The notes beneath the pieces were generated by a model that saw nothing but the letters and a program-made list of their open reading frames with translations, did not search any database and was not told the origin of the DNA. From the NCBI RefSeq assembly GCF_011926545.1, contig NZ_JAATIT010000003.1:599071-663070 (forward strand): a DNA stretch of 64,000 bases, written 5' to 3'. A program made the position numbers and the translations under genes. Of this stretch, positions 9,432-17,380 are shown piece after piece. The stretch's first letter is position 1. The number at the start of each line of letters is the position of its first letter. Source of the stretch: Sphingopyxis italica (GTDB lineage: Bacteria; Pseudomonadota; Alphaproteobacteria; Sphingomonadales; Sphingomonadaceae).

Positions 9432-10829
9432 TCAGGCCGGAAGCAGGCCGAGACGGGCGCGCATCCGCCAGCGCAGCAGCAGCACCGCCGAGACCACCAC
9501 GAGGCCCACCGCGAGCCCGATCCATACGCCTACACCGGCGAGCGGCGTCCAGAAGCCGAGATAGATCGCGGTGCCGTAACCCGCGATCCAGTAACCGCAG
9601 ATCGCGATGATCATCGGGATACGCGTGTCCTGCAGCCCGCGCAGTACGCCGGCCGCCACCGCCTGCGCTCCGTCGAAAAGCTGGAAAGCGGCCGCGACGA
9701 CGAGAAATTGCATCGCGAAGCCGACGAGCGCGGCGTTGCGCGCGGCGTGGACATCGACATAGATCGACAACACCAGCGTCGGGAACAGCCACATGAGCAA
9801 GGCCGTGAAGGCCATGAAGCCGATGCCGAGCACGAGCGACGCCTGCCCCGCATAGGTAATGCCGCGGCGATCGCGCGCGCCATAGGCGAGGCCGACGCGA
9901 ATCGTCGCCGCCTGCGCGACCCCGAACGGAATCTGGAAGGCGAGCGCCGCGACCTGAAGCGCGATCGTGTGCCCGGCCAGCTCGGCCTCGCCGATCCGCC
10001 CCATCAGGAAAGCCGCGCCGGTGAACAGCCCCGCTTCGGCCAAGATGGTCAGGCTGATCGGGGTTCCGATGCGCAGCATCTCGAAGAAACGGCTCCATTC
10101 GGAGCGCCACCAATTGCCGAACAGGCGATAGCGGCGCAGGCGCCGGTCGCGCTGGATGACGACGACATAGGCGATGAGCATCAGCACGCTGGTCATCACG
10201 CTCGAAATCGCCGAGCCGTGCAGCCCGAGCGCGGGCATGCCGAGGTGACCGAACACCAGCACCCAATTGCCGAGCGCATTGACGAAGAGCGCGCCGAAGG
10301 TGATCGCGGTCGCGATCGTCGCGCGCCCCAGTGCCGAGACGAAGATGCGCAGCACCGCCGCCGCGATCATCGGGAACAGACCCCACATCAGGATCAGCAG
10401 GAAGCTCGCGGCGCGCGCCGATGTCTCGGCCGGTTGCCCCGTCGCGCGCATGATCGGGCCGCCCGCGGCGCAAATGCCCATGAACAGGATCGAGACGAGC
10501 ACGCTGAGCCACAGCGCCATGCGCACCGTGCGCCGCACTTCGCGCACCGCATGTTTGCGGCGGCCGAGTTCGGCGGCGATCAGCGGCGCCGACGCGCCGA
10601 TCAGGCCCGATCCGGTCCAGAGCAGCAGACCGAAGATCGCGACGCCGAGCGACGAGGCGGCGAGCGCGGCGTCGCCGAGGCGCGCGACAAAAATGACGTC
10701 GATCGCATGGACCATCATCTGGAGCAGGTTCGCCGCCGCGAGCGGCACGGCGAGCGCCAGCGTCGCACGGAATTCCGTGCGAAGGCTTTGCGGTGTTTCC
10801 GCGGTCAGTGGGCTGGCCTGCTGCAACAT
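9432..10829 (-). CDS. MATE-family multidrug/Na+ efflux protein (NorM-like)
   Basis: A 465-residue integral membrane protein with about twelve transmembrane segments in two homologous halves, as in MATE transporters. The first helix region reads AVPLAAANLLQMMVHAIDVIFVARLGDAALAASSLG, the typical MATE N-terminus with the conserved aspartate; AEAGLFTGAAFLMGRIGEAELAGHTIALQVAA and PFGVAQAATIRVG mark the second half. It exports cationic drugs or metabolites by cation antiport. Standalone gene; its upstream region carries a large palindromic repeat (10926-10977). Confidence 0.92.
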   Translation of the reverse strand: MLQQASPLTAETPQSLRTEFRATLALAVPLAAANLLQMMVHAIDVIFVARLGDAALAASSLGVAIFGLLLWTGSGLIGASAPLIAAELGRRKHAVREVRRTVRMALWLSVLVSILFMGICAAGGPIMRATGQPAETSARAASFLLILMWGLFPMIAAAVLRIFVSALGRATIATAITFGALFVNALGNWVLVFGHLGMPALGLHGSAISSVMTSVLMLIAYVVVIQRDRRLRRYRLFGNWWRSEWSRFFEMLRIGTPISLTILAEAGLFTGAAFLMGRIGEAELAGHTIALQVAALAFQIPFGVAQAATIRVGLAYGARDRRGITYAGQASLVLGIGFMAFTALLMWLFPTLVLSIYVDVHAARNAALVGFAMQFLVVAAAFQLFDGAQAVAAGVLRGLQDTRIPMIIAICGYWIAGYGTAIYLGFWTPLAGVGVWIGLAVGLVVVSAVLLLRWRMRARLGLLPA

Positions 10830-10925
10830 AGCCGGCCCGGATAGGCGCGCGAATGTTACGGTTCAAGTGCGGCGGGGACCACGAGGCCAATTGTGCGCAG
10901 GGGTGGCAGAATGGCAACAATATAA

Positions 10926-10977
10926 CCGTCGCCCCCGCGAAGGCGGCTAGCGGCCCCCGCCTTCGCGGGGGCGACGG
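10926..10977. repeat. Perfect 21-bp inverted repeat with 10-base loop
   Basis: Bases 10926-10946 and 10957-10977 are exact reverse complements, with core CCCCCGCGAAGG. It lies between the 3' end of the minus-strand gene at 10985 and the MATE gene start. No T-run follows on either strand, so it looks like a dispersed palindromic repeat that may also act as an mRNA 3' stabiliser or terminator. Confidence 0.8.
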
Positions 10978-10984
10978 CAATATT

Positions 10985-11557
10985 TCACCCCCGCCACATC
11001 CCGACCATCTCGACCACGAACGCGATGAACGTCAGCGTCAGTCCCACCACGAACAGCCGATAGGCATAGGCGAGATAACGATATTTGCGCCGCGCGAGGA
11101 CGATGCCGTTCTGATAGGTATCGCGCAGCATCGTCTCGTACAAATCCTCTTCGCTGCGCAGCCGGTTCTTCACCTCGGCGATGAATTCATCCTCGTCCAT
11201 CTGGGCGAAGCGGCCGAAGAAGAGGATGTTGCTGTGGTCCTTGCCGTCCCTGTAGACGATTGGCGGCCCCTTGCCTACGCGCGGGAGCACGGCCGACACC
11301 GCGAGCAGCGCCGAGAGAAAAGAAAAGGTCGCGAGGATGGTGAGCGGCATCGCGAGCGCCCCTGCCCCAGCGCGTGCCTGCCCGATCGCGAGGGTGAAAA
11401 CCACGAAGGTCGCGCCCATCAGGATCGACGCCTTTTGATCGGCCATCTGCGACAGCTGCATCGTCAGTTGCTGGTTGGTGCGGACGAGATGCACCGCGTT
11501 CGGCGGATAGGAGACCGCCGGCCGGCCCTGCGATGGCGTCGATTCTGCGTTGTCCAT
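10985..11557 (-). CDS. Membrane protein resembling the Pycsar effector PycTM (DUF5706-like)
   Basis: The protein has 190 residues and three clear transmembrane segments (about 45-60, 69-91 and 165-187). The MADQKASILMGATF motif (38-51) entering helix 1, the FFGRFAQMDEDEFIAEV region after helix 2, and the DTYQNGIVLARRKYRYLAYAYRLF stretch into the last helix resemble the PycTM/DUF5706 effector family of cyclic-pyrimidine anti-phage systems. No pyrimidine cyclase gene is adjacent. ATG 11557 was chosen; ATG 11599 in frame is an alternative. It is divergent from the sphingolipid ACP gene. The family call is from pattern memory, not a search. Confidence 0.6.
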   Translation of the reverse strand: MDNAESTPSQGRPAVSYPPNAVHLVRTNQQLTMQLSQMADQKASILMGATFVVFTLAIGQARAGAGALAMPLTILATFSFLSALLAVSAVLPRVGKGPPIVYRDGKDHSNILFFGRFAQMDEDEFIAEVKNRLRSEEDLYETMLRDTYQNGIVLARRKYRYLAYAYRLFVVGLTLTFIAFVVEMVGMWRG

Positions 11558-11710
11558 GCCAAGCTGCCCCTGCTGGCGACCCTGCCATAAGGATGGCATG
11601 AAGCCCCGGATGCGGCAAGATGCTGCCCTGTTCCCGCCGCAATCGCTTGCCAATCGGAAGCCTTCGCGGCATGCCCGCGCGCAACTTTCTACCATTATGG
11701 GACGCATCAC

Positions 11711-11947
11711 ATGAGCACCGCCCTGCGCGACCAGATTTTCGGCCTGATCGGCCCTTTCAACAAGAAGGGCGTCGAACTGACCGACGCGACCACCTTTGCC
11801 GGCGACCTCGAATGGGACAGCCTGACGGTGATGGATTTCGTCGCCGAGGTCGAAGACACGTTCGACATCATCATCAGCATGAACATGCAGGCCGAGATCG
11901 AAAATGTCGGCCAGCTCGTCGCCGCGGTCGAGAAATTGCAGGGCTGA
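11711..11947 (+). CDS. Acyl carrier protein dedicated to sphingolipid synthesis
   Basis: An acidic 78-residue acyl carrier protein with the 4'-phosphopantetheine site WDSLTVMDFV (Ser37). It differs from housekeeping AcpP, which has DSLDTVE. It sits 7 bases upstream of serine palmitoyltransferase, with which it is surely co-transcribed. In sphingolipid-making alphaproteobacteria an ACP beside spt supplies the acyl thioester for the condensation, and that role is inferred here. Confidence 0.9.
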   Translation: MSTALRDQIFGLIGPFNKKGVELTDATTFAGDLEWDSLTVMDFVAEVEDTFDIIISMNMQAEIENVGQLVAAVEKLQG

Positions 11948-11954
11948 CCCGCCG

Positions 11955-13157
11955 ATGACCGACCTCTTCTCCAAATTCGACCCGCTGATCCAGCAGCGCG
12001 AGGAATTGCTCGCGACCGGCGTCACCGATCCGTTCAGCCTGGTAATGGAAAAGGTGATCTCGCCGACCGTCGCGGTCTGCAACGGGCGCGAGACGATCCT
12101 GCTCGGCACCTATAATTATATGGGCATGACCTTCGACGACGACGTGATCGCCGCGGGCAAGGACGCGCTCGACAAATTCGGCAGCGGCACCACCGGCAGC
12201 CGCGTCCTCAACGGCACTTATCAGGGGCACAAGGAATGCGAGGACGCGCTCAAGGAATTTTACGCCATGGACCATGCCATGGTGTTTTCGACCGGATATC
12301 AGGCGAACCTCGGCATCATTTCGACGATCGCCGGCAAGGGCGACTATGTCATCCTCGACATCGACAGCCACGCGTCGATCTATGACGGCTGCGCGATGGG
12401 CAATGCCGAGATCGTCGCCTTTCGCCACAATGACGTCGAAGCCCTCGAAAAGCGTCTGAAGCGCCTGCCCCCCGAAGCGGGCAAGCTTGTCGTGCTCGAA
12501 GGCGTCTATTCGATGCTCGGCGATGTCGCGCCGCTGAAGGAAATGATCCGCGTCTCGAAGGAAGCCGGCGCGATGGTGCTGGTCGACGAGGCGCATTCGA
12601 TGGGCTTCATCGGCGAACACGGCCGCGGCGTCGCCGAGGCGCAGGGCGTGATCGACGACGTCGACTTCATCATCGGCACGTTCAGCAAGAGCGTCGGCAC
12701 CGTCGGCGGCTTCTGCGTGTCGAACCACCCGAAGTTCGAGATCCTGCGGCTCGTCTGCCGCCCCTATGTGTTCACCGCCTCGCTGCCGCCGAGCGTCGTC
12801 GCGACCGCGGCGACGAGCATCCGCAAGCTGATGCTGGGGAGCAACAAACGCGCGCACCTGTGGGAAAATTCGAAGATGCTCCACCAGGGGCTCAAGGATC
12901 TGGGCTTCACGCTCGGCACCGACGAGCCGCAGTCGGCAATCATCGCCGTCATCATGCCCGACCTCGAACGCGGAGCTATGATGTGGGAGGCGCTGCTCGA
13001 AGAGGGGCTCTATGTGAACCTCGCGCGCCCGCCGGCGACCCCCGCGGGTATGACGCTGCTGCGCTGTTCGCTGTGCGCCGAACATTCGAGCGAGCAGGTC
13101 GGCGAGATACTCGGCCGCTTCGAACGCGCCGGCAAGCGCGTGGGTATTATCGGCTGA
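11955..13157 (+). CDS. spt: Serine palmitoyltransferase
   Basis: A soluble PLP-dependent alpha-oxoamine synthase of 400 residues that condenses L-serine with a long-chain acyl thioester to 3-ketodihydrosphingosine, the first step of sphingolipid synthesis. Visible are GSGTTGSRVLNGTYQGH (77-92), DSHAS (His139, which stacks on PLP), VDEAHS (Asp211, His214) and the Schiff-base lysine in GTFSKSVGTVGGF (Lys245). The start ATG 11955 follows the ACP stop by 7 bases. A KBL/ALAS-type relative is possible on fold alone, but the adjacent ACP and sphingomonad context favour SPT. Sphingolipids replace much of the LPS in these bacteria. Confidence 0.93.
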   Translation: MTDLFSKFDPLIQQREELLATGVTDPFSLVMEKVISPTVAVCNGRETILLGTYNYMGMTFDDDVIAAGKDALDKFGSGTTGSRVLNGTYQGHKECEDALKEFYAMDHAMVFSTGYQANLGIISTIAGKGDYVILDIDSHASIYDGCAMGNAEIVAFRHNDVEALEKRLKRLPPEAGKLVVLEGVYSMLGDVAPLKEMIRVSKEAGAMVLVDEAHSMGFIGEHGRGVAEAQGVIDDVDFIIGTFSKSVGTVGGFCVSNHPKFEILRLVCRPYVFTASLPPSVVATAATSIRKLMLGSNKRAHLWENSKMLHQGLKDLGFTLGTDEPQSAIIAVIMPDLERGAMMWEALLEEGLYVNLARPPATPAGMTLLRCSLCAEHSSEQVGEILGRFERAGKRVGIIG

Positions 13158-13253
13158 AACGAGCCGGAGCGCCGACCAGCGGATTTTTTTTCGCGGCGAG
13201 TTGAAGCCGCGCGATCTTCCGTCCTTTGCTGCGCCCCGCTTGTCCGGTAAGAG

Positions 13254-15236
13254 ATGCGCGTGTTCGAGCGGGATATCGACAGTGAAAATGACGGCCGGCG
13301 GGAGCGTATTCGCTTCTGGTCGACGATCGTCCTCGGCGCGGTTCTGACCGGTGTGGTCGGGGCGCTCGTCCTGCTGCTCGCGCGCGCCAACGACGATTAC
13401 GACCGCTCGCTCGGCTGGCAGACGCAGAGCATGGAGGTCATTTCGCAGACCCGTTCGGTCGACGCCGCGATCGCGCGCGCCGAGGCCGCGCTCGGCCGCT
13501 TCGCGGTCGGGCTGCAGAAAGAGGACGGGCGCATCTATGAATATCAATGGGGCCGCGCGCGCCAGTATATGACGCGGCTGAAGCGCAATGTGCGCGACAA
13601 TCCCAAGCAGATCGCGCTGGTCGAGCAGCTGGCGCGCGAGATGGACAGCCGCGGCGAACAGCTGGGCGATGCGGCGCTCAGCGCCAATTACAACCAGACC
13701 GTCGCCGCCATCTCAAAATTCTACGCCGCCGGTCAGGGCGACGGGCTGGCGCGGATCGACAATCTGCTGAGCGAAATCATCGCCAACGAGCGCGCGCTGC
13801 TGCGCGAGCGCAACCGGTTGGCGGCGGCCGACCGCGCGAGCCTCAACCAGGCGATCCTGCTCTTCTCCCTTCTCGGCGCGGCCGCCGCGGTGATCGCGAT
13901 CGGCGCGACCTTCTCGCTGATCCGCGCCGAAGGCGAGCGCCGCCTCGCCCGGCGCGAGCAGCTGGTCGAGAGCGACCGCGCCGCGCAGCTTGAGGAGGCG
14001 GTCGAGGAGCGGACCGCCGAACTCGCCCATGCGAACGCCGCGCTGCGCAGCGAGATGACCGACCGCGAAGCGGCGGAGGCGCAGCTGCGCCAGGCGCAGA
14101 AGATGGAAGCTGTCGGCCAGCTGACCGGCGGCATCGCGCATGATTTCAACAATATGCTCGCGGTCGTCGTCGGCGGGCTCGAGCTGGCGCAGCGCTGGCT
14201 TCCCGATACGCCCGAAAAGGCGCAGCGCCACCTCGCCAACGCGCTCGACGGTGCCAATCGCGCCGCCGACCTGACGCGGCGGCTGCTGACCTTCGCCCGC
14301 TCGGAGCCCGCGCGCCCCGAAATGACCCCGGTCGACGAGTGTATCGCCAGCTTCGCCCAGCTGATCGAGCGCACGATCGGCGACCGGATCGCGCTTACGC
14401 TCGACCTTCAGGCCGAGGGCCTCGCCTGCTGGGTCGACCGCCAGCAGTTCGAAAATGCCCTGCTCAACCTCGCGGTCAATGCGCGCGACGCGATGGACGG
14501 CCATGGGTCGCTGACGATCCGCACGCTGGATGACGGCGAGAACAAGGCCGCTGGGCTCGCGGTGCAGGTGATCGACACCGGCTGCGGCATGTCGCCCGAG
14601 GTGCTCGAACGCGTCTTCGATCCTTTTTACACCACCAAGCCGGCGGGTCAGGGCACCGGGCTCGGCATGAGCCAGGTCTTCGCCTTCTGCCGCCAGTCGG
14701 GCGGCGAAGTGCAGATTTCGTCGACCGAGGGCGAAGGCACGAGCGTCGCGATGCTGCTGCCCGTCGCGAAGCCGGTGACGGGCGCCGTGGACGACGTGGC
14801 ACCGGGCGAGAGCGACGCGCCCGCGCCGCTCGCCGACGCGCTCACCATCCTGGTGGTCGAGGACGACGCGCGCGTCTTGGCGGCGACGGTCGACGCGGTC
14901 AGCGAGCTTGGCCATAGCGCGGTCGCGTGCGGCAATCCGCTGGAGGCGGAGGCGCTGGTCGAAGGGCGACTGGCCGAGGGACGCGGCGGGTTCGACCTGA
15001 TCCTGTCCGACGTGCTGATGCCCGAGCTCACCGGCCCCGAAATGGTCGCGCAATTGAAACAGCGCTGGCCCGAACTGTCGGTGTTGTTCGTGACCGGCTA
15101 CGCCGGCGATGCGAGCGAGGACGCCGCCTTTGGCGACCATGACGTGCTGCGCAAACCTTTCACGCTCAGCGCGCTCGATCGGGCGATCCGGCGCAGCGGC
15201 GAAACGCGGCCGGCGGGGCAGCGGCTCGCGAGCTGA
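13254..15236 (+). CDS. Hybrid sensor histidine kinase/response regulator
   Basis: The protein has 660 residues. Transmembrane helices at about 24-44 and 198-222 bracket a 150-residue helical periplasmic sensor (CHASE3-like). A coiled coil at about 225-280 leads into HisKA with GGIAHDFNNMLAVVVGGLE (phospho-His296), an HATPase domain with N409, DTGCGM (441-446) and GQGTGLGMSQV, and a C-terminal receiver domain (EDD at 536-538, phospho-acceptor Asp586 in LSDVLMPELTG, Lys634). No DNA-binding output is present, so signal leaves by phosphotransfer to a partner outside the window. It starts 96 bases after spt; a link to envelope lipid state is only a guess. Confidence 0.93.
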   Translation: MRVFERDIDSENDGRRERIRFWSTIVLGAVLTGVVGALVLLLARANDDYDRSLGWQTQSMEVISQTRSVDAAIARAEAALGRFAVGLQKEDGRIYEYQWGRARQYMTRLKRNVRDNPKQIALVEQLAREMDSRGEQLGDAALSANYNQTVAAISKFYAAGQGDGLARIDNLLSEIIANERALLRERNRLAAADRASLNQAILLFSLLGAAAAVIAIGATFSLIRAEGERRLARREQLVESDRAAQLEEAVEERTAELAHANAALRSEMTDREAAEAQLRQAQKMEAVGQLTGGIAHDFNNMLAVVVGGLELAQRWLPDTPEKAQRHLANALDGANRAADLTRRLLTFARSEPARPEMTPVDECIASFAQLIERTIGDRIALTLDLQAEGLACWVDRQQFENALLNLAVNARDAMDGHGSLTIRTLDDGENKAAGLAVQVIDTGCGMSPEVLERVFDPFYTTKPAGQGTGLGMSQVFAFCRQSGGEVQISSTEGEGTSVAMLLPVAKPVTGAVDDVAPGESDAPAPLADALTILVVEDDARVLAATVDAVSELGHSAVACGNPLEAEALVEGRLAEGRGGFDLILSDVLMPELTGPEMVAQLKQRWPELSVLFVTGYAGDASEDAAFGDHDVLRKPFTLSALDRAIRRSGETRPAGQRLAS

Positions 15237-15259
15237 GCCCGTTGGGATCGACTTAACTT

Positions 15260-15340
15260 CCGTTCGTGTCGAGCGAAGTCGAGACACCGCGAAGGCGTGC
15301 ACGAACGATGGGCATCTCGACTTCGCTCGATGCGAACGGG
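15260..15340. repeat. Modular hairpin repeat, family 1, copy 1
   Basis: Two inverted arms, 15260-15288 (contains GTGTCGAGCGAAGTCGAGAC) and 15310-15340 (contains GCATCTCGACTTCGCTCGAT). They share CCGTTCG and TCGAGCGAAGTCGAGA in inverted form. Each arm is itself closed by paired ends (GTGTC/GACAC or GCATC/GATGC). It lies between convergent genes (histidine kinase and nucleotidyltransferase-fold protein) and may serve as a bidirectional 3' end. Confidence 0.85.
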
Positions 15341-15349
15341 ATCAGGTTC

Positions 15350-16213
15350 TCACCGAATCGCGCCGCCCCGGATCAAACGCGGCACCAGCGTCAGCGCGGC
15401 GACGAGCGGCCAGCGGCGCTGCCACGGCTTGATCTCGATCTTCGTTCCCGCGTGCCGGTTGATCTTCCATGCCAGATAATCGATCCCGCCGGCATAGGTC
15501 AGGCTGGCCTTGGCGAGCCGCGCGATGCTGAGCAGCTTGCCCTCCAGCCGCCGTCGAGCCCACCCGCCAGCGCGTCCGTCCGCCGCGATCGCCGCGATCG
15601 AGGGTGCGCTGAACCGCTCGTAACGTTCGGCGTCGGCATCGACGACCGACTGCGCGCGGCCGGTGCGTTCGGCGCGCAGCTCGACCGAATAGGTGAGTAA
15701 AAAGGCGCGCCGCCACCAGTCGAGCGGCGCTTCGCCGTCGACCCGTCCCGCCGCCGCGAGCAACGTCGGCGCGGCCCGCGACACCGCCGCGACCGCGCGG
15801 TCCGCCGCGGTGTCGTCGACCGCCCAGACGAGCCGCGAAGGCTGGGCGAAGCGCGCCCACACCGACACGTTGCGCGTCTCGGGCCCGTTCAGCCGATCAA
15901 AATCACCTTCGCTGAGCACCGCATATTTGGCGATCAGTCCGCCGTGCTGGAACGGAAAGACATTCGGCGGGATCAGCCGGTTCGCGGCCGCCATCCAGCC
16001 TTTGGCATAAGCGTCGCCATAGTCGGAGACGATCAGGTAGAAATCGAGCATCAGCCCGTCGAGTTCGCTCATCCGCAGGCAGCTGCCATAGAAGAGAGCG
16101 GCGCGCGCGCTGCCCGGATATTCCGCCGCGATCGCCCCCGCCATCGCGGCGACGCGCGGATCGACGGGGATGGAGAGTTCCGCGCGAACCAGGTCGGTCA
16201 GGCTGTCCGACAT
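15350..16213 (-). CDS. Nucleotidyltransferase-fold protein of the sphingolipid neighbourhood
   Basis: A 287-residue soluble protein. The N-terminal half carries a nucleotidyltransferase-like signature, FYGSCLRMSELDGLMLDFYL (41-60), with the Gly-Ser turn and spaced aspartates (Asp52, Asp57) expected of the Pol-beta superfamily. The rest is alpha-helical and rich in Arg and Ala. It is downstream of the lipid kinase gene on the same strand, separated by a 188-base repeat-containing gap. A role in making the polar head of a phosphorylated ceramide is suggested by context only. ATG 16213 is preceded by AAGG. Confidence 0.7.
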   Translation of the reverse strand: MSDSLTDLVRAELSIPVDPRVAAMAGAIAAEYPGSARAALFYGSCLRMSELDGLMLDFYLIVSDYGDAYAKGWMAAANRLIPPNVFPFQHGGLIAKYAVLSEGDFDRLNGPETRNVSVWARFAQPSRLVWAVDDTAADRAVAAVSRAAPTLLAAAGRVDGEAPLDWWRRAFLLTYSVELRAERTGRAQSVVDADAERYERFSAPSIAAIAADGRAGGWARRRLEGKLLSIARLAKASLTYAGGIDYLAWKINRHAGTKIEIKPWQRRWPLVAALTLVPRLIRGGAIR

Positions 16214-16249
16214 GAGAAGCCTTCTTTGAAAAACGCTTTGCCAAGCCCG

Positions 16250-16380
16250 CTCGTGTCGAGCCCTTCGACGCCGCCTGCGGCGGCGCTCAGGATAAACTTC
16301 CGCCTTTGGGCGGAAGTCGAGACACCCATCGAGATGACTCCCGTCCAGAGGGGCATCTCGACTTCGCTCGATGCGAACGG
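16250..16380. repeat. Modular hairpin repeat, family 1, copy 2 (extended)
   Basis: Same outer arms as the copy at 15260-15340, but the first arm is split by an inserted module (about 16260-16315) that holds its own palindromes, GCCGCCTGCGGCGGC and CTTCCGCCTTTGGGCGGAAG. The second arm, GGGCATCTCGACTTCGCTCG, is intact. It fills most of the gap between two same-strand genes (16214-16401). Confidence 0.82.
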
Positions 16381-16401
16381 ATGATTCAAGGTTCGCTCGA
16401 T

Positions 16402-17376
16402 CTATGCAGCGAGGCGCAGGAAGGGAACCGGCTGCGTCGAGGTCAGGATGATCGGCATGCCGTTCTTCGCCTGAAAGATTTCGCCGTCGAGGATGACGTT
16501 CGACCGTTCGCCCTCGATACGGATCTCGTCGCCCTGCTGAAAATGCACGCCTTCGAGCTGCTTTTGCCCCAGCGTCCCGCGCCAGGTCGCGCCGAGCATG
16601 CGGAACAGCGCGCCGACGTTGCTGTCGGTCGCGAGCAATTTCATATTGCCGTTCGTGCCATAGGCTTCGCTGGTGCGAATGCTGAGCAGCAGCTTCTCTA
16701 GCGTCGTCACGATGAGGAGCGAGAATTTGCCCTTGAACTCGCCTTGGCGGATCAGCGACACGGTCATCGGCTCGGGCTTGGGCGGCAGCCGCCCGCCGCC
16801 GACGCCGAAGATGATCGCGAACAGCGCGAGCATTGCGGCGAGGAAATGCGATATGCCGTTGGGCAGGCCGAGCGGATAGATGCGGTTGCGGCAATAGAGC
16901 ATCACGTCGGCAAGATAGGCGCCGCCGAGGAACATGCCGAGCACCGGGCGCGATTCGTCGCCGCTGTCGAGTGAGATGAGCTGGCGTTCGATCACATGAT
17001 CCTCGAGCCGGCCGCTGTCGACCAGTTCGACGACGCGCTGCAACGCCTTGATCGGATCGCCCTCGGCGCCTAGGTCGAGCGCGATCAAATTGGTCTTGCC
17101 GTTCGGCAACACCGCGACCGGCGGCGGCGAACCGCCGAAATGGCCGCCCGAATAAAGTTCGGTCAGCGCCGCCTGTACCGTGCCGTCGCCGCCGTTGATG
17201 ACGACGATGCGCGGCGAGACCATCGCCATCGTGCGGATCGCTTCGCCGATCTGGTCGACGTCCTCGACCTCGTAATGGAAGATATCGGGGTGCGCCGCGC
17301 AATATTCGCGAACCCGCGGCAACAGGGCACGGTTGCCCGTCGAGCGTGGATTCGAAAGGAGCGCGACGCTGGCCAT
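16402..17376 (-). CDS. Diacylglycerol kinase-family lipid kinase (possible ceramide kinase)
   Basis: A 324-residue member of the DAGK/sphingosine-kinase catalytic family. The nucleotide-binding motif is VVINGGDGTVQAAL (GGDGT at 62-66), followed by VAVLPNGKTNLIALDLG (the P-x-G-T-x-N-like motif, with Lys in place of the usual Thr) and FLGGAYLADVMLYCRN. It phosphorylates a lipid hydroxyl. A ceramide kinase of this family is described in Caulobacter next to its sphingolipid genes, so ceramide is the likely substrate here. The start lies 4 bases after the DUF2141 stop, implying co-translation. YegS-like phosphatidylglycerol kinase is an alternative. Confidence 0.82.
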   Translation of the reverse strand: MASVALLSNPRSTGNRALLPRVREYCAAHPDIFHYEVEDVDQIGEAIRTMAMVSPRIVVINGGDGTVQAALTELYSGGHFGGSPPPVAVLPNGKTNLIALDLGAEGDPIKALQRVVELVDSGRLEDHVIERQLISLDSGDESRPVLGMFLGGAYLADVMLYCRNRIYPLGLPNGISHFLAAMLALFAIIFGVGGGRLPPKPEPMTVSLIRQGEFKGKFSLLIVTTLEKLLLSIRTSEAYGTNGNMKLLATDSNVGALFRMLGATWRGTLGQKQLEGVHFQQGDEIRIEGERSNVILDGEIFQAKNGMPIILTSTQPVPFLRLAA

Positions 17377-17380
17377 ATCT

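Noticed and set aside
13151..13191. Possible terminator after serine palmitoyltransferase (CGGCTGAAACGAGCCG and a run of eight T)
   Set aside because: The 5-bp stem is separated from the T-run by 17 bases, so it does not form a standard intrinsic terminator; left unannotated.
15350..17302. Single 650-residue reading through both the nucleotidyltransferase-fold and lipid-kinase genes
   Set aside because: Its N-terminal half is the kinase gene read in another frame; the kinase frame at 16402-17376 has the GGDGT motif and a proper start.
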